A DNA stretch of 46,103 nucleotides from Pseudomonadota bacterium (GTDB taxonomy: Bacteria; Pseudomonadota; Gammaproteobacteria; Burkholderiales; Thiobacillaceae). The notes under the pieces were generated by a model. The model was not told where the DNA came from. It worked only from the letters and a program-made list of their open reading frames with translations, and did no database searches. Both the position numbers and the translations under genes were made by a program. This document shows positions 43,020 through 46,103 of the stretch, in pieces. Each line of letters opens with the position of its first letter. Within the stretch, counting starts at the first letter, position 1. The stretch is taken from NCBI GenBank assembly GCA_021802555.1, contig JAJZRU010000025.1, positions 1-46,103 on the forward strand, given 5' to 3'.

Positions 43020-43053
43020 GCAAACTCGAAGAGTTTGCTCTAAGTGCGCCATT
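43020..43053 (+). other. Origin of transfer (oriT), RSF1010/R1162-like
   Basis: GCAAACTC-GAA-GAGTTTGC (43020-43038) is a perfect 8-bp inverted repeat followed at once by TCTAAGTGCGCCATT. RSF1010/R1162 oriT has the same plan: an inverted repeat with loop CGAAG, then TAA[AG]TGCGCCCT, where MobA cuts. The conserved TAAGTGCG (43041-43048) and CTCGAAGAG loop match almost exactly, and a MOBQ relaxase lies directly downstream. The nick is predicted on the plus strand within TAAGTGCGCC. Confidence 0.85.
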
Positions 43054-43149
43054 GCCGTTTCCGGCCCTGGAAACACCGGGGCGCCGGCGGCCTCGCCACC
43101 GTTTTCGGGCACTCCACGCCCCGAGGCTTCCTACCTCCCCGGCAAAGGG

Positions 43150-43545
43150 CTACTGGCCGGCCAATGCCGCCAATTGATGCCGCTCCACTTCGAGCTGCTG
43201 GGCGTCACCTGCCACCTGCGCGTCGTTATGCTCGATCAGGGCCTGGGCCGTCTGGTAATAGCCGCCGGTCGATGCCTTCACCTGATCCCGCATGCTTTTC
43301 GGCAGATGGTTGATGATGTAGGTGGCCGTCTCCGCCGAACTGGCCTCGGCATCCCGTTGGCTGGCAAAAAGACTCGCCGTGCGCCGTAGGGCGTTATTTT
43401 CAAGAAAGCTGCTGTGGAACGCCTGCCGTTCGCTTTGAAGCTGGTTCTCCAGACGCCGCTGCTGCACGACTCCTGAAACAGTCGCCAGGACCAGAAGGGC
43501 CATGGTCGAGACGAGAAGGATTTTGTGCTCGGTTTGTGTTGCCAT
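43150..43545 (-). CDS. Small membrane-anchored protein of the mobilisation operon
   Basis: A 131-residue protein: N-terminal transmembrane segment (about 9-27, ILLVSTMALLVLATVSGVV) and a long charged helical domain (QRRLENQLQSERQAFHSSFLENNALRRTASLFASQRDAEAS), likely coiled coil. ATG at 43545. It lies 27 bases after the coupling-protein stop and upstream of oriT and the relaxase, on the same strand. It may assist the coupling ATPase at the inner membrane; I do not recognise a family. Confidence 0.7.
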   Translation of the reverse strand: MATQTEHKILLVSTMALLVLATVSGVVQQRRLENQLQSERQAFHSSFLENNALRRTASLFASQRDAEASSAETATYIINHLPKSMRDQVKASTGGYYQTAQALIEHNDAQVAGDAQQLEVERHQLAALAGQ

Positions 43546-43572
43546 TTGCTGCTCCTTTGGGTGGATGGTGGA

Positions 43573-45558
43573 TCAAACAAACACTGGGGTCAGTGTGAGA
43601 ACGTCGTCGGCGGCTCGGCCGCCTATCGATAACAGGCATATCGCCTGATCCGGTCCCAGCTCGCGAAAAAGCTGGGGATTGAATACCGCGCGTTCCTGGT
43701 AGGACACCTGGGTGGATTCGTGCTGGCTCTGGCCAGTACCGGACATCGGCTGCTGGGAGGATCCCTGGCCTTCGGTGTAGGAATATCGGGCGACCTCTAC
43801 CCGGCCCACCAGGTTGTTGAAACGCTTGATGGTGGCCTCGTCCTCGGTGCGGAAGCAGATTTGCTGGCGGAAATTCTGGAGGACGGTATCGGCCAATTCC
43901 CGGTTACCTATCGCCGCGTAGAACGAGGATACCGACTGCGATGACACGATGCCGATACAGCGGTTGCTGCGGCTCTTGTCCCAGAATGAAAGATCGGAGA
44001 CCCCGTCGCGCGAAGCGCTGACGATCTCCTGGTATTCGTCGCACATGAAAAACAGCGGCGGCGCATCAGCTTTGCGCTGACTCCAGTCCGGCGCAGCACT
44101 GCGGCTCTGCACGAGATTGAAAAACCGCAGCTTGATGAAGGTATAGGCCACCTTGCCGCCGAGGCCCCACCGGGACAGCGGCATGTCTACGACGAAGATT
44201 TTTCCGGCTTCGACTTCTGCCAGGTTGGCCATGCCCTCGCCGGCGGTGCAAAAAGCATCGATCAAATCTGGGTGCTGGAAGGGTGCCAGGATTTGGGCCA
44301 CGCTTGCCTTTACCCCCTGCACCACTTTGTCGTCGAAATTGGAGAACACGTTGTCCTGGTAGGCCATGTAGCTGCGCAGCAGCCGTTGGCTGCGTTCGTC
44401 GAGACCCGCCAGAACATCGAGAGCCTGGGCATCCCATTCCGCGCGTGCGCTGGGATCAAAAAGGTATTGGTAGAGGCCGTGCAGGCTATAGCGGCCATCG
44501 AGGAAGGACAGAACGCCCAACGCATTGCGACAAAGCTCCGTCGCGGTATCGATCCAGAACGAATCGCCCTTGTCGCCGCCGTTGAGCAGCAGGCAACTTT
44601 TGAGGAAGCTTGAGGCAGTTTCCGGGGTTAAACCTTCCAGAAGATTCACGCCGACGTGGCCAGGGCCGATGAGCGAGATTTCGCGGCCGGTTTCGGCCGC
44701 CAGGGTCTGGACCGCCGATTTGAAATCGCCCTTGATATCGAAAATCAGGCCGCCGCAAGGCTGGTCCAGCAGTTGAATCAAAAATGGCTGAATTGCGCGG
44801 GTCGTCTTGCCTGAGCCGATGCCCCCGAAGATCGCGATGTTCTGGCAGGCATCCTCTAGCGTCAGGCCGACCAGGTGATTGGCGGCAATGCCTGCGCCAT
44901 GGCCTTGCGTGAGCAGTCTTCCGGTGGATTCGCCAAGATACAGGCCGAAGCCTTGGGTGAGAACGGGCGCATCCGACTGCTTGATGGGAGCAGCGGAACG
45001 TGTTTTCTGGCGTGCATCGACCAGGTGCATCGCGAATGGCATGCCCAGCCACGCCCATAAGCCCGTTGCGCCAAGCAGCTTTGCACCACCGCCACCCATT
45101 CTGAGTTGATGGAAACCATGGAACACCATCCACGCAAGTGCCAGTACCGTGTAGGACACGGCCCACGTGCCCCAGAGGGCCTGGAGAACCCTTGCCTCCG
45201 CCAGTTGGAGGTATTCGGTTGCCAATACACGTTTGTGCCTGACACAGCGGAATACCCAGCGGATCACAGGCCAGGCTCCCAGCAAGAGCAGCGCGTTGAT
45301 GCCAATGCCGATCTGTGTGCCCGTGGAAAGTCCTGTGTAGTGGCCAACGATGGTCGTCAAGATAGCGAAAACGAACACCAGCGGGAGGATGGCGCGAGCG
45401 CCCAGCATCGGGTTGACCCCGCCTGACGGCGCGTAAACGACGGGGGGCGGCGTATCGTCCTGCGGCAATGCCGCAGCCCCCGTGATAGGCAGGCTAGGCG
45501 TGTGTGCGCGTAGCGCTCGGAACAGATCCGTATGGCGGTACTCGTTGGCTGAGCTCAT
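43573..45558 (-). CDS. Type IV coupling ATPase (VirD4/TraG/TraD-like)
   Basis: A 661-residue protein. Four hydrophobic segments lie in the N-terminal 180 residues (about 55-73, 83-103, 130-150, 160-180). Walker A is FGGIGSGKTTR at 244-254, preceded by the family phrase LTLEDACQNIAIFGG; Walker B is PLFFMCDEYQEIV near 505, followed by DKSRSNRCIGIVSSQSVSS. Coupling proteins carry the relaxase-DNA complex to the secretion channel. ATG overlaps the TraD-like gene stop by 4 bases. The N-terminal region is longer than in VirD4, as in TraD-type proteins. Confidence 0.9.
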   Translation of the reverse strand: MSSANEYRHTDLFRALRAHTPSLPITGAAALPQDDTPPPVVYAPSGGVNPMLGARAILPLVFVFAILTTIVGHYTGLSTGTQIGIGINALLLLGAWPVIRWVFRCVRHKRVLATEYLQLAEARVLQALWGTWAVSYTVLALAWMVFHGFHQLRMGGGGAKLLGATGLWAWLGMPFAMHLVDARQKTRSAAPIKQSDAPVLTQGFGLYLGESTGRLLTQGHGAGIAANHLVGLTLEDACQNIAIFGGIGSGKTTRAIQPFLIQLLDQPCGGLIFDIKGDFKSAVQTLAAETGREISLIGPGHVGVNLLEGLTPETASSFLKSCLLLNGGDKGDSFWIDTATELCRNALGVLSFLDGRYSLHGLYQYLFDPSARAEWDAQALDVLAGLDERSQRLLRSYMAYQDNVFSNFDDKVVQGVKASVAQILAPFQHPDLIDAFCTAGEGMANLAEVEAGKIFVVDMPLSRWGLGGKVAYTFIKLRFFNLVQSRSAAPDWSQRKADAPPLFFMCDEYQEIVSASRDGVSDLSFWDKSRSNRCIGIVSSQSVSSFYAAIGNRELADTVLQNFRQQICFRTEDEATIKRFNNLVGRVEVARYSYTEGQGSSQQPMSGTGQSQHESTQVSYQERAVFNPQLFRELGPDQAICLLSIGGRAADDVLTLTPVFV

Positions 45559-45968
45559 GGCTGGGCCTCCGCTTCGGTGGCCTCGGCAGGCTGCTGTCGG
45601 GAGTGTTTTCTGGCCTGCCGGGTTGCCTCACGCTGAGCTAAGAGCTCGTCTCCCCGCCGTTTCGCCATCTGATAAAACGATTCGCCCTGCAAGCGCTCGT
45701 GGATGATGAGCAGGCCACCCAGCAGCGCGCCACGATCCGTTTCCAGAAGCCCCGCGACAAGCAGGAGACCTCCGACCTCGTATTTGAGTTGATTCAGCTC
45801 GGCGCGCCGTTGACGGTTTTCGATTCCGCGCTGCTGGGCTACAAGCTTTTGGCGCTGCGCCTTGAGCTTTGTAATCTTGGTGGCGGTTGCTTCCTTTCGC
45901 TCAAGCGCCTGCCGGATTTGGAGGTCCAGCAAACCTATGTGGCCGACCCGACGTGCTTCAGAATCCAT
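45555..45968 (-). CDS. TraD-like conjugal transfer accessory protein
   Basis: A 137-residue protein: coiled-coil N-terminal half (IRQALERKEATATKITKLKAQRQ) with lysine-rich heptads, then LKYEVGGLLLVAGLLETDRGALLGGLLIIHERL, the conserved block of small TraD proteins (PF06412-like, recalled, not searched) that flank relaxase or TraG genes. Such proteins may bind DNA or the coupling protein. ATG at 45968 with CCAGGAGA upstream; overlaps the coupling gene by 4 bases. Confidence 0.72.
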   Translation of the reverse strand: MDSEARRVGHIGLLDLQIRQALERKEATATKITKLKAQRQKLVAQQRGIENRQRRAELNQLKYEVGGLLLVAGLLETDRGALLGGLLIIHERLQGESFYQMAKRRGDELLAQREATRQARKHSRQQPAEATEAEAQP

Positions 45969-46103
45969 CTGTAGTCTCCTGGATCGTCGGCAGAATCTGT
46001 GGGTCGGTTTGCATGAAGAGTCAGGCCACGGGCATCAGACATATTGACGGGTGCGCTGGGGTCTTCATGGCCGGAAGCGGAACAACGCGGCATCAGGCCA
46101 TTC
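45969..46103. other. Right edge of window, no gene identified
   Basis: Upstream region of the transfer operon. A ribosome-binding site (AGGAG) for the TraD-like gene is visible; promoter not identified. Any further transfer genes, integrase and intact tRNA-Phe would lie beyond this edge. Confidence 0.4.

Overview
The window looks like a GC-rich betaproteobacterial chromosome, perhaps of the Nitrosomonadales (Gallionella/Sulfuricella/Thiobacillus-like); this is inferred from gene order and I would not name a genus. The marker is the minus-strand run rpoE-rseA-rseB-rseC-mucD-glutaredoxin-lepA-lepB-DUF4845-rnc-era-recO-pdxJ (about 4.5-14.8 kb), with nadB divergent from rpoE and ygfX/ygfZ, alr and dnaB beyond it.

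Layout. 0-1 kb is a scar: the start of an IS5-type transposase at the edge and a shattered PotA-like ABC ATPase. 1-4.5 kb holds a DsrE-like periplasmic protein, a PA0069-type radical SAM protein, a small unknown protein and a ClC antiporter coupled to pdxJ. 4.5-21.8 kb is housekeeping: pyridoxal phosphate synthesis, RNA processing, ribosome GTPases, signal peptidase, the sigma-E envelope-stress module, NAD synthesis, alanine racemase, replicative helicase and an M20 amidohydrolase. 22.3-23.2 kb has a small lipoprotein and a lysine/arginine-rich protein, each beside a strong hairpin. 23.4-29.1 kb is a c-di-GMP signalling cluster: a beta-barrel porin, an orphan PstS-like binding protein and a membrane GGDEF-EAL protein form one tight operon, followed by a globin-coupled diguanylate cyclase. 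29.3-30.1 kb has two tandem paralogous small proteins of unknown function.

At 30817 a 51-base 3' half of tRNA-Phe (anticodon GAA) marks the end of an integrated element. The orientation says the element extends rightwards, beyond the window, and that an intact tRNA-Phe should lie at its far end. Its cargo looks like a defence island: a PIN toxin/HTH antitoxin pair, a two-gene unit with a four-helix membrane protein, an XcyI-type restriction-modification pair, and a retron-like reverse transcriptase with an XRE regulator, an 85-residue protein and a long leader with its own promoter and palindromic operator. A duplicated 0.47-kb cassette encoding a 43-residue one-helix protein flanks a RadC-like gene. 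An array of eight 14-bp repeats follows, then a mobilisation module: MobA/MobL relaxase, an RSF1010/R1162-like oriT just upstream of it, a VirD4/TraG-type coupling ATPase and a small TraD-like protein. No integrase and no mating-pair-formation genes are visible, so the element could be an ICE cut by the window edge or a mobilisable element relying on a helper.

The most promising candidates for something undescribed are the reverse transcriptase operon with its structured leader (36.2-38.1 kb), the two-gene membrane system (32.6-34.2 kb), the duplicated 43-residue membrane-protein cassettes, and the porin/PstS-like/GGDEF-EAL operon.
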